Assembly: GCF_042665255.1 (NCBI RefSeq)
Contig: NZ_JBHTCD010000010.1
DNA: 64,000 nucleotides
From: Insolitispirillum peregrinum
Lineage (GTDB): Bacteria; Pseudomonadota; Alphaproteobacteria; Rhodospirillales; Rhodospirillaceae
Reading direction: 5' to 3' (one strand)
The notes beneath the pieces were generated by a model. It searched no databases. It worked only from the letters and a program-made list of their open reading frames with translations, and had not been told where the DNA came from. This document shows positions 1-6,715 of this stretch, piece after piece (positions within the stretch are counted from its first letter, which is position 1; each line of letters begins with the position of its first letter). The position numbers were made by a program, and so were the translations under genes.

Positions 1-1
1 C

Positions 2-505
2 CTGCAACCGTTGCCGCCGCACCAGCCGGGCATTCTGGCCGTTGTCCGCTCGCAATCGCCGGGCTTCTGGTTCCAGGGCTATTGGCAGCAGGGCACCAAG
101 GCGTTCCGTGACGACTATTATCTGACCGGCGACACGGTGGAATGGAACGAAGACGGCTCGATCAGCTTTGTCGGCCGGTCCGATGACATCATCACCTCGT
201 CCGGCTATCGCATCGGCCCGTTCGATGTCGAAAGCGCCCTGATCGAACACAAGTCAGTGGCGGAGACGGCGGTGATCGGCAAACCCGACCCCGAGCGGAC
301 CGAGATCGTCAAAGCCTTTGTGGTGCTGAAAAAGGGCTATGACGGCACCGACGAGCTGGCCGAAGAGCTGCGCCTGTGGGTGCGCAACCGTCTGGCCGCC
401 CACGCCTATCCGCGCGAACTGGTGTTCGTCGACGAGCTGCCCAAGACCCCCAGCGGCAAGATTCAACGTTTCCTGCTGCGCAAGCAGGAAAGCGACAACG
501 CCTAA
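2..505 (+). CDS. AMP-forming acyl-CoA synthetase, C-terminal part (partial at window edge)
   Basis: The last 167 residues of an ANL-superfamily acyl-CoA ligase, which adenylates a carboxylic acid and then transfers the acyl group to CoA. The frame is open at the left edge, so the start and the main adenylation motifs lie outside. Visible are the Y-x-TGD motif, the hinge region GRSDDIITSSGYRIGP and the C-terminal TPSGKIQR motif, whose lysine is the catalytic adenylation lysine of the family. The hinge wording (SSGYRIGPFDVE) fits acetyl-CoA synthetase-like or medium-chain (AcsM-type) ligases better than long-chain FadD; the substrate cannot be fixed from this part. It is followed 44 bp later by an HSD10-like dehydrogenase and an acyl-CoA dehydrogenase, so it probably activates a short or branched acid for beta-oxidation. 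Confidence 0.9.
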   Translation: MQPLPPHQPGILAVVRSQSPGFWFQGYWQQGTKAFRDDYYLTGDTVEWNEDGSISFVGRSDDIITSSGYRIGPFDVESALIEHKSVAETAVIGKPDPERTEIVKAFVVLKKGYDGTDELAEELRLWVRNRLAAHAYPRELVFVDELPKTPSGKIQRFLLRKQESDNA

Positions 506-549
506 TTCTCCCCCTCCCTGTCTCCCCCCGTCTCACGTGGAACAAACCG

Positions 550-1332
550 ATGAACCTTTTGAACTCTGTCTTTTTGATCACCGGTGCCGGGTCCGGATTG
601 GGAGCCATTACCGCCACAGTCTTTGCCAGGGCCGGGGCAAAGGTGGTGCTGATTGACCTGAACGCCGATGCCCTGGCCGCTCAGGTCAATCAGATCACCG
701 CAGAAACGCCCACCGCCGCCCTGTTGCCGGTGACCGCCGACGTCACCAGCGAAGCCGATGCCCAGCGGGTGATCGATACCGCCGTTGCCACCTTTGGCAC
801 CATCCACGGGCTGGTCAACTGCGCCGGTATTGCTCCCGGTGAAAAGGTGGTGGGCCGCAAGGGCCCCCATCGTCTGGACAGCTTTGCCCGTGCGGTGTCG
901 ATCAACCTGATCGGAACCTTCAACATGCTGCGCCTCGCTGCGGCGGTGATGGTCAACAACAGCCCCAACGACGGCGGCGAACGCGGGGTGATCATCAACA
1001 CCGCGTCGATCGCCGCCTTTGATGGCCAGATCGGACAGGCCGCCTATGCTGCCTCGAAAGCCGGGGTGGCCGGGATGACCCTGCCGATTGCCCGCGAACT
1101 GGCTGGTTCGGGGATTCGCGTGCTGACCATCGCGCCGGGGATTTTCGCTACTCCGATGATGGAAGGCATGCCCGACGAGGTGAAGGACACCCTCAACGCG
1201 ATGGTGCCGTTCCCGCCCCGGATGGGCAAACCGGCGGAATACGCCGCCCTGGCGCAGCACATGGTCGAGAATGGCTACCTGAACGGCGAAGTGATCCGCC
1301 TTGATGGTGCCATCCGCATGCCCGCCAGGTAA
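550..1332 (+). CDS. SDR-family 3-hydroxyacyl-CoA dehydrogenase, HSD10 type
   Basis: A 260-residue short-chain dehydrogenase resembling type 2 3-hydroxyacyl-CoA / 2-methyl-3-hydroxybutyryl-CoA dehydrogenase (mitochondrial HSD10), which oxidises 3-hydroxyacyl-CoA with NAD. Visible are the TGAGSGLG nucleotide-binding motif near residue 10, NCAGI, the catalytic serine in NTASIAAF and the YAASK catalytic pair. The tail LNGEVIRLDGAIRM is characteristic of the HSD10 subgroup. The ATG at 550 is chosen because the TGxxxGxG motif starts at the expected distance; an upstream in-frame extension would overlap the preceding gene and adds non-conserved sequence. It sits between an acyl-CoA ligase and an acyl-CoA dehydrogenase in one likely operon, suggesting isoleucine or short-chain fatty acid breakdown. 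Confidence 0.93.
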   Translation: MNLLNSVFLITGAGSGLGAITATVFARAGAKVVLIDLNADALAAQVNQITAETPTAALLPVTADVTSEADAQRVIDTAVATFGTIHGLVNCAGIAPGEKVVGRKGPHRLDSFARAVSINLIGTFNMLRLAAAVMVNNSPNDGGERGVIINTASIAAFDGQIGQAAYAASKAGVAGMTLPIARELAGSGIRVLTIAPGIFATPMMEGMPDEVKDTLNAMVPFPPRMGKPAEYAALAQHMVENGYLNGEVIRLDGAIRMPAR

Positions 1333-1346
1333 GGGAGTCTGCAGCC

Positions 1347-2474
1347 ATGATGCTGACCGAAGAGCAAATCCTGATTCGTGATACCGCCGCGCAGTTCGCC
1401 CGCGATCACCTGAAACCCCACGCCGAGCAGTGGAGCCGTGAGCACCGCTTCCCCGCCGAGGCCATCCGTGCGATGGGCGAGCTTGGGTTCATGGGGATGG
1501 TCGTTCCCGACCAGTGGGGCGGAGCCGAAACCGACTATCTGTCCTATGTGCTGGCGCTGGAAGAGATCGCCGCCGGTGACGGCGCAGTATCGACCATCAT
1601 GAGCGTCCACAACTCGGTGGGCTGCGCGCCGATCCTGAAGTACGGCAGCGATGCGCAGCGGGAACGCTTTCTGATCCCGTTGGCCAGCGGCCAGATGCTC
1701 GGCGGCTTTGCCCTCACCGAGCCGCATGTCGGCTCGGATGCCTCGGCCCTGAAGACCCGTGCCCGCCGCGACGGCGACCACTGGGTGCTGAATGGCTCCA
1801 AGCAGTTCATCACCTCGGGCAAGTCCGCCGACGTGATCATTGCCTTTGCCGTCACCAATCCCGAAGCGGGCAAAAAAGGCATTTCGGCCTTCATCATCCC
1901 CACCAGCACCCCCGGCTATCAGGTGGTGCGGGTCGAGGACAAGCTGGGGCAACATGCCTCGGACACCTGTCAGATTGCCTTTGAAGACCTGCGCCTGTCC
2001 GCTGACCTGATGCTGGGAGCCGAGGGCGAAGGCTACAAGATCGCGCTGGCCAATCTGGAAGGCGGCCGCATCGGCATCGCCGCACAAGCGGTCGGCATGG
2101 CGCGCGCAGCCTACGAAGCCGCCCTGTCCTATGCCCGCGAGCGGGAAACCTTTGGCAAGCCGATCATCCAGCATCAGGCGATTGCCTTCAAACTGGCCGA
2201 CATGGCCACCCAACTGCACGCCGCCCGCCAGATGGTCCATTATGCCGCTCGCCTGCGTGATGCCGGGCAGCCCTGCCTGACCGAAGCCTCGATGGCCAAG
2301 CTGTTTGCCTCGGAAATGGCAGAAAAGGTCTGCTCGGCAGCGATTCAGATTCACGGCGGCTATGGCTATCTGGCCGACTTCCCGGTCGAGCGTATCTATC
2401 GCGATGTCCGCGTCTGCCAGATTTACGAAGGCACCAGTGAAATCCAGCGACTGGTGATCAGCCGCGCCCTCTAG
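1347..2474 (+). CDS. acyl-CoA dehydrogenase (short/branched-chain type)
   Basis: A 375-residue FAD-dependent acyl-CoA dehydrogenase catalysing alpha,beta-desaturation of an acyl-CoA and passing electrons to electron-transfer flavoprotein. Visible are the first family signature ALTEPHVGSDASA near residue 123, the second signature around QIHGGYGYLADFPVER, and the catalytic glutamate in QIYEGTSEIQ close to the C-terminus, as in butyryl- and short/branched-chain enzymes. The length matches that group. The start is 14 bp after the preceding gene with GGGAG upstream. The TAG stop at 2472-2474 overlaps the TAGAGC end of an interspersed repeat, so the C-terminus has been set or trimmed by the repeat. 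Confidence 0.94.
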   Translation: MMLTEEQILIRDTAAQFARDHLKPHAEQWSREHRFPAEAIRAMGELGFMGMVVPDQWGGAETDYLSYVLALEEIAAGDGAVSTIMSVHNSVGCAPILKYGSDAQRERFLIPLASGQMLGGFALTEPHVGSDASALKTRARRDGDHWVLNGSKQFITSGKSADVIIAFAVTNPEAGKKGISAFIIPTSTPGYQVVRVEDKLGQHASDTCQIAFEDLRLSADLMLGAEGEGYKIALANLEGGRIGIAAQAVGMARAAYEAALSYARERETFGKPIIQHQAIAFKLADMATQLHAARQMVHYAARLRDAGQPCLTEASMAKLFASEMAEKVCSAAIQIHGGYGYLADFPVERIYRDVRVCQIYEGTSEIQRLVISRAL

Positions 2475-2520
2475 AGCATTGAGCGAAAAGTGGGAACCGG
2501 TTTTCGCAACAACAATGCGA
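2473..2520 (+). repeat. Type A palindromic repeat, copy A1
   Basis: About 48 bp beginning AGAGCATTGAGCGAAAAG, passing the invariant centre GGGAACCGGTTTTCGC and ending AACAATGCGAC. GCATTG at one end pairs with CAATGC at the other and GCGAAAA with TTTTCGC, so it folds into one hairpin. Further copies lie at 5635, 18622, 46933, 57769, 59263 and 59321, with a fragment at 46901. The first bases overlap the stop codon of the acyl-CoA dehydrogenase gene. Confidence 0.9.
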
Positions 2521-2534
2521 CAGAACAAAAGGGT

Positions 2535-2762
2535 AGAGCAGCGTGCCTGCGTCCGACCACAGTACACGACAGTTGGTGGAAAAGAATGGGCTATCGCCCA
2601 AACCCATTCGGGGCCTGAGGCCCCGAACCCCCATTTTTTCTTTTATTATCAAAGAAATGGGGTCTGGGGCCGACTGGCCCCAGCGAGGTTTGGAGCAGCG
2701 CTCCATGACCCTGTTTTCTTACTGTCGTGTACTGTGGCGTCCGACTTAACGCACGCTGCTCT
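2535..2762 (+). repeat. Type B composite element with terminal inverted repeats (MITE-like), most complete copy B1
   Basis: A 228-bp element. The left end AGAGCAGCGTGC...CCACAGTACACGACAGT matches the reverse complement of the right end over about 40 bp. It is flanked by T on the left and A on the right, so the borders read TAGAGC...GCTCTA. The interior carries GGGGCCTGAGGCCCC, a CCCCCATTTTTTC/GAAATGGGG stem, GGGGCCGACTGGCCCC and GGAGCAGCGCTCC, giving four nested or serial hairpins with T-runs that could also terminate transcription. There is no coding capacity. Related or degraded copies are at 18460, 19640, 46684, 57825 and 59126. The structure fits a non-autonomous transposable element with TA target sites; no transposase is present in the window. 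Confidence 0.75.
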
Positions 2763-2783
2763 AAGGGGTGCTGCACACAAAGC

Positions 2784-2827
2784 AACAGGCCGCCATCAGT
2801 CGCAGGAGCGATCAACGGCGGCCTGTT
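2784..2827. terminator. Bidirectional hairpin between convergent genes
   Basis: AACAGGCCGCC (2784-2794) pairs perfectly with GGCGGCCTGTT (2817-2827), an 11-bp stem. It lies just past the stop of the minus-strand PadR-like gene and downstream of the plus-strand acyl-CoA dehydrogenase. Short T-rich tracts follow on both sides, so it probably serves both directions. Confidence 0.6.
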
Positions 2828-2848
2828 TCATTTCAGGAGCGGAACAGC

Positions 2849-3391
2849 TTATGCACCGACCTTGGCGCGCAGGTCTTCCAGCCACGCCAGACGCTGTTCG
2901 GCACGGGCGATTTCATCATCCAGCCACGCCGCCATATAGCCCGGCTCGCCATCCATGTGACGACGCAGGTCGACCAGACGGTTGAGGCCGGTTTCCGAGG
3001 TATCGATCAACAGGTCCACCTGATCCATCTGGTCCTGCCGGGACAGCAGATGCAGGAAGCGGAACTTCAGGGCAGTGATCAGCTTTGACAGGTCGCTGGC
3101 CGGACGCAACGGCGCAGTCATCAGGTTGCGGAACGCCTCGCTGCCTGCCTCGGTGATCTGCAGCAGGGCGTTGTCTTCCATGCCCAGCCCGTCCACCGCA
3201 TCCACCAGACCTTCATAGCGCAGCAATTCAATCGACGACCCCATCAGGTCGAGCGACGGGCCGCTGAGGCGGGTGATGAAATGCCGGATCGACGATGCCA
3301 GATCGCTATAGCGCAGCGGCCCCTGGGCAATGGTGCCGAGGGCGCACAGGCGCACCGCTTCGCGCGGGGTCAGTGTGTTGTCGGCAAACAT
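2849..3391 (-). CDS. PadR-like winged-helix protein
   Basis: A 180-residue protein with an N-terminal winged-helix-like region (about residues 8-95: LTPREAVRLCALGTIAQGPLR ... YSDLASSIRHFITR ... LRYEGLVDAVDG ... LLQITEAG), the usual layout of PadR/HxlR-type DNA-binding domains. A helical C-terminal half ends in an amphipathic helix (AWLDDEIARAEQRLAWLEDL) likely used for dimerisation, as in PadR proteins with Vir_act_alpha_C tails. The target and ligand are unknown. It is transcribed alone, converging on the acyl-CoA dehydrogenase operon. The upstream region (3392-3513) is AT-rich and likely holds its promoter. Confidence 0.7.
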   Translation of the reverse strand: MFADNTLTPREAVRLCALGTIAQGPLRYSDLASSIRHFITRLSGPSLDLMGSSIELLRYEGLVDAVDGLGMEDNALLQITEAGSEAFRNLMTAPLRPASDLSKLITALKFRFLHLLSRQDQMDQVDLLIDTSETGLNRLVDLRRHMDGEPGYMAAWLDDEIARAEQRLAWLEDLRAKVGA

Positions 3392-3513
3392 GGCGGCTCT
3401 CCATCAAAGGACGGCAACGGGGGGAGGAAAAAAATCAAAGTACCCAACAAATATAGTGCGATTCGGATCGCCTGTCCAGAGTTGCATCTTAGAACCAATC
3501 CAAAGAATTAACC

Positions 3514-5505
3514 TCATAGCCCTCGCGTCTGCCGACCGCTTCCGGGCAAGGTAAAAACGAAGGTGGCTCCCTGATCAGCCTGGGACTCGACCTGCAATGT
3601 CCCGCCGTGGTGCTCGACCACCCGCAGGCACAAGGCCAGCCCCATTCCCGTTCCGTGCCCCTCATAATCATTGCTCAGTCGGCGGAAAATCTTGAAAATC
3701 TGTCCATGGAACAGGGGATCAATGCCGGTACCGTTATCGGCGATGCGGAATTCCCACAACTGCCCCTGCTTTTCAGCCGCAATCCTGATCTGCAAGGGGC
3801 GACTAAAGGCGCGATACTGGATCGCATTGCTGATCAGGTGCTGGAACAACGCCACCAGCTGATCCCGCCAGCCAATAACCGGCGGCAGAAACCCGATTTC
3901 CAGATCGGCTCCGGCCAGTTCCAGCGCCCCGGCCAGACCAAGGCGAACCTGTTCGACCACCGCCGCCGTATCCACTGTTTCCGGTGGCCCCTGCTCGGCT
4001 GTCAGTCGGGTATAGGCCAGCAGGTCGATCAGCAGGTTTTGCAGACGCTGGGCTCCCTTGGCGGCAAAGTCGATAAAGGCAAGGGCGTCGTCATCAAGAC
4101 GATCCTGATACCGCCGTTCCAGCAGTTGCAGATAGCTGCCAATCATCCGCAACGGCTCTTGCAGGTGATGCGAGGCGATCCAGGTGAATTGCTCCAGATC
4201 CTCATTCGATCGCCGCAAGCGCGTCAGCATCCGCCGCCGTTCCTCGTCCTCGCGCTGGCGGGCGGTGACATCGGTCAGGGTAGCAAACAACCGGTTCCCC
4301 GCCATCCGCTGCAGATTCATCTGCGCCCAGCACAGTTCGCCTTCGGTGGTCCACAGACGCACCGTGATCGAAGCGGTGGAGCCATTTTGCAGCACCTGTT
4401 GCAGGGTCGCCGCCAGTGCATCCTGATCGTCGGCATGAACAGCCCGCCAGAAATCTCCGGTTCGCAAAGGCCCGGATGCCGGCGTCATACCAAGAATGGC
4501 GTACAGCTGTTCCGAACACTGCATTTCCCGACTGGCAGCGGTCCACTCCATGTCACCCATCCGCGCCACACTCTGGGCGGTCTTCAGACGGTGTTCCTTG
4601 GCAGCAATGTCCCTCAGGGCCAGACGCAGCCGCTGGACATGCCCCAGCAGGGCAAAACTGCCCAGCGCGATCAACAGGGCAAGGGCCGTCTGAACCATCA
4701 GCCGCAGGGGATGGAATATCCGCTGGGCTTCCCAGCCACCGCGTGGTACCGCCAGCATCTGCCATTCGGCCCCCAACAGGCGGATGGGCAGGATGATCGG
4801 CTGTTCATCCACCAGCCCGGCCCGACCATAAAAGGTCTCCAGTCCCTGACTGGTGGCCGACAGGGGAATGGGCCGCGCCAGCGCGATATCCATGGTCGGA
4901 TCTTCGAGCAGGCCGGACAGGCGGAACAGCTCATCGGAATTCAGTACCAGCGAAACCAGCCCCAGAAAACGCTGGTCATCCTGTGCAAAGACCGGCGTCC
5001 GTTCGATCAGCCCGTTCCCGCCCTGCACCAGCCGTACCGGCCCGGCCAGAATCGACGAGCGTTCCCGGATTGCCTGCTCAACCTGCGGCCACTGGGTCGG
5101 TAAATCCTGATAGCGCACCCCGACAATCGCCTGATTGCCTTCCAGCGGATAGACCTGCCGGATGGTGGTCCCGCTGGTCACCCCCAGATTGCGCATGGCC
5201 GGTGCCTGTCGTTGCAAGGCAGCGGCTACCGCCCGGAATTCCTCGTCTCCCAGCTCTCCACGAACAGACATCAGACCGGCAACGGCCTCGGTGATGCGCA
5301 GGTGTTCGTTGAGCTGGCTTTCAAGACGAGCCCGCAGCGAGCTGGCTTTCCCCAGCATGTCCAGCCGTTCCGACGCCTGCCGCAGCGCACGCTCGGGCAT
5401 GTCGGCAAGGAGCAACAGCCCCATGGCCAGCAAACCCGCCACCACAGAGAGGCTGATCTTGTGCCACTCCCGAATCACCCGGCGGTTGCTGTCTGGTTGC
5501 TGCAT
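3514..5505 (-). CDS. Membrane sensor histidine kinase (CHASE-PAS-HisKA-HATPase)
   Basis: A 663-residue orphan sensor kinase. Order: TM1 at about residues 17-34, a periplasmic CHASE-like domain at about 60-250, TM2 at about 271-289, a PAS-like fold at about 310-415, a phosphoacceptor helix with SHHLQEPLR (His446), then an HATPase domain with the N box HLISNAIQY, DNGTGID and GTGMGLALC. The His-containing motif belongs to the phytochrome-like kinase subgroup common in alphaproteobacteria. No response regulator is adjacent, so its partner is elsewhere. The ATG at 5505 starts directly before the basic stretch preceding TM1. The ligand is unknown. Confidence 0.9.
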   Translation of the reverse strand: MQQPDSNRRVIREWHKISLSVVAGLLAMGLLLLADMPERALRQASERLDMLGKASSLRARLESQLNEHLRITEAVAGLMSVRGELGDEEFRAVAAALQRQAPAMRNLGVTSGTTIRQVYPLEGNQAIVGVRYQDLPTQWPQVEQAIRERSSILAGPVRLVQGGNGLIERTPVFAQDDQRFLGLVSLVLNSDELFRLSGLLEDPTMDIALARPIPLSATSQGLETFYGRAGLVDEQPIILPIRLLGAEWQMLAVPRGGWEAQRIFHPLRLMVQTALALLIALGSFALLGHVQRLRLALRDIAAKEHRLKTAQSVARMGDMEWTAASREMQCSEQLYAILGMTPASGPLRTGDFWRAVHADDQDALAATLQQVLQNGSTASITVRLWTTEGELCWAQMNLQRMAGNRLFATLTDVTARQREDEERRRMLTRLRRSNEDLEQFTWIASHHLQEPLRMIGSYLQLLERRYQDRLDDDALAFIDFAAKGAQRLQNLLIDLLAYTRLTAEQGPPETVDTAAVVEQVRLGLAGALELAGADLEIGFLPPVIGWRDQLVALFQHLISNAIQYRAFSRPLQIRIAAEKQGQLWEFRIADNGTGIDPLFHGQIFKIFRRLSNDYEGHGTGMGLALCLRVVEHHGGTLQVESQADQGATFVFTLPGSGRQTRGL

Positions 5506-5634
5506 TCTGCGTCCCGCGCTTCAATCCTGCTGATGATCGTAGCATAACAGGACAGCAGACCATCATGCCTTAAATCCGCAACCGGCACGATGATCACACG
5601 TCTTACGTTAATGGCACCAGAGCGTTTTCAGTGA

Positions 5635-5681
5635 CGCATTGTTGTTGCGAAAACCGGTTCCCACTTTTCGCACAATGCTCT
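5635..5681 (-). repeat. Type A palindromic repeat, copy A2
   Basis: Reverse-oriented copy reading CGCATTGTTGTTGCG...CGCACAATGCTCT on the plus strand, with the conserved AAAACCGGTTCCCAC core. The flanking base after GCTCT is A, giving the GCTCTA border seen at other copies. AGAGCGTTTTCA just upstream (5620-5631) may be a fragment of a further repeat. Confidence 0.88.
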
Positions 5682-5705
5682 AACGCACTGCGGAGACATA
5701 CAGGA

Positions 5706-6167
5706 TCAGGCGGCCTGCGCCTCACTGGCAACCAGCAGGGCATACAGGCCATCGGCCGTTGAGGTTGCCCGCAATTTTTCACACATGCTCTTGTCGCGCA
5801 GCAGGCGGGACACCCGTGCCAGCGCCTTCAGATGATCAGCACCGGCACTTTCCGGCGCCAGCAGCAGGAAAATCAGATCCACCGGCTGATCATCAATCGC
5901 CTCGAATTCGATCGGGCGATCCAGACGGGCAAACACGCCGTAAAGGCGGGTCAACTGCGGCAGCTTGCCATGGGGAATGCCGATACCATTGCCGACCCCG
6001 GTGCTGCCCAGACGTTCGCGTTCCAGCAGAACGTCAAAGACCGCCCGTTCATGCAACCCGGTCAGCGTCGCGGCATATTTGGCCAGCTCTTGCAGCGCCT
6101 GCTTTTTGCTGGTTGCTTTCAGGCTGGGCACCACGCTCTCGGGGCTGATGAGGCTGGTGATATCCAT
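5706..6167 (-). CDS. ptsN: PTS IIA-like nitrogen regulatory protein PtsN (EIIA-Ntr)
   Basis: A 153-residue EIIA domain of the nitrogen-related phosphotransferase system. It accepts phosphate from NPr and acts as a regulator rather than a sugar transporter. The phosphorylated histidine is in GNGIGIPHGK (His66), with the usual EIIA surroundings (LERERLGSTGVG before, DLIFLLLAPE after). Length and position downstream of rpoN agree with the family. In most proteobacteria hpf/raiA lies between rpoN and ptsN; here it is missing and 548 bp of non-coding sequence separates the two genes. Confidence 0.96.
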   Translation of the reverse strand: MDITSLISPESVVPSLKATSKKQALQELAKYAATLTGLHERAVFDVLLERERLGSTGVGNGIGIPHGKLPQLTRLYGVFARLDRPIEFEAIDDQPVDLIFLLLAPESAGADHLKALARVSRLLRDKSMCEKLRATSTADGLYALLVASEAQAA

Positions 6168-6242
6168 GTCTTAGCCCTCTTTGGCTTTCTGTGCGGACAG
6201 GTCGCGTCACGGGACAACCGGTCCGGCTCACATTCTTAACAA

Positions 6243-6570
6243 GGGTCTTGCGGAACAATCCCGGCAAGACCCACCCACCAGCATCCGGCCCGGACAGGGA
6301 CAGAAACCGGTTTTGTGCAGTTTCTTTTTCAGAAGGTCAACAGCGATAGAACGCCTTAAGCTGTCGTGCGCTCATGGGGGTTTCACCCTCCTACCTTGAT
6401 CCGTCTGGCGGCAGCGCCCTCTGGCGCGCCCTGCCGTTCGAGGCCTGGTGTCTCCCGAGGTTTGCCATGCCTCGGGGTCTCAGGGGTCTGGCGTTTCCTG
6501 TGCTGACGCTGGGCAGTCTTCGCAGCGCATTCCCCAAACCCGTGTACGGTTTCGCGCATCCCGTAACGAG
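6243..6570 (-). ncRNA. Candidate structured RNA or ptsN leader between rpoN and ptsN
   Basis: On the minus strand a good sigma70-like promoter (TTGACT, 17 bp, TATGGT; 6605-6577) is followed by about 320 nt of hairpin-rich GC sequence. Stems include CCCGAGG/CCTCGGG (6454-6478) and CGGCAG...CTGCCG around 6408-6435. Near the end GGGTCTTGC pairs with GCAAGACCC (6243-6272), followed by TTGTT, which looks like a terminator or attenuator. The stretch contains a 69-codon frame (6383-6592) of low-complexity, Arg-rich composition and a 12-codon frame (MSARQLKAFYRC) with AGGAGG upstream; neither resembles a known protein. No tmRNA, RNase P, SRP or known riboswitch core was recognised. It could be an independent RNA or a long ptsN leader. 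Confidence 0.35.
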
Positions 6571-6576
6571 GGGCGC

Positions 6577-6605
6577 ACCATATGGGCGACACTGGGGCAA
6601 GTCAA
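6577..6605 (-). promoter_or_regulatory. Predicted sigma70-type promoter upstream of ptsN region
   Basis: The -35 box TTGACT at 6605-6600, 17-bp spacer and -10 box TATGGT at 6582-6577, read on the minus strand. It would start transcription near 6570 inside the rpoN-ptsN gap, so ptsN and/or an RNA can be made independently of rpoN. Confidence 0.5.
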
Positions 6606-6715
6606 GAAACGGTTACCAATCCGACCATTCTACCATGGTCCCAACGGGAAGCAAAAGCCCTCCGAATGAACCGGTCTGGCTGGAAAAACAGCGGGTCTTT
6701 TTATCCGGGAAGGGG

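Noticed and set aside
1275..2567. Long minus-strand open frame (430 codons) across the acyl-CoA dehydrogenase
   Set aside because: It is the GC-rich antisense shadow of a clearly coding gene, with no family motif and repetitive Gly/His/Gln composition.
2535..2762. Insertion sequence with transposase
   Set aside because: The element is only 228 bp with no coding capacity, so it is at most a non-autonomous element.
3607..5103. 498-codon plus-strand frame opposite the histidine kinase
   Set aside because: The opposite strand has all kinase motifs; this frame has shadow composition and no ribosome binding site.
6440..6560. Possible cobalamin riboswitch in the rpoN-ptsN gap
   Set aside because: The GCCACTG B12-box and adjacent conserved segments are missing; only a vague CTGCCC similarity is present.
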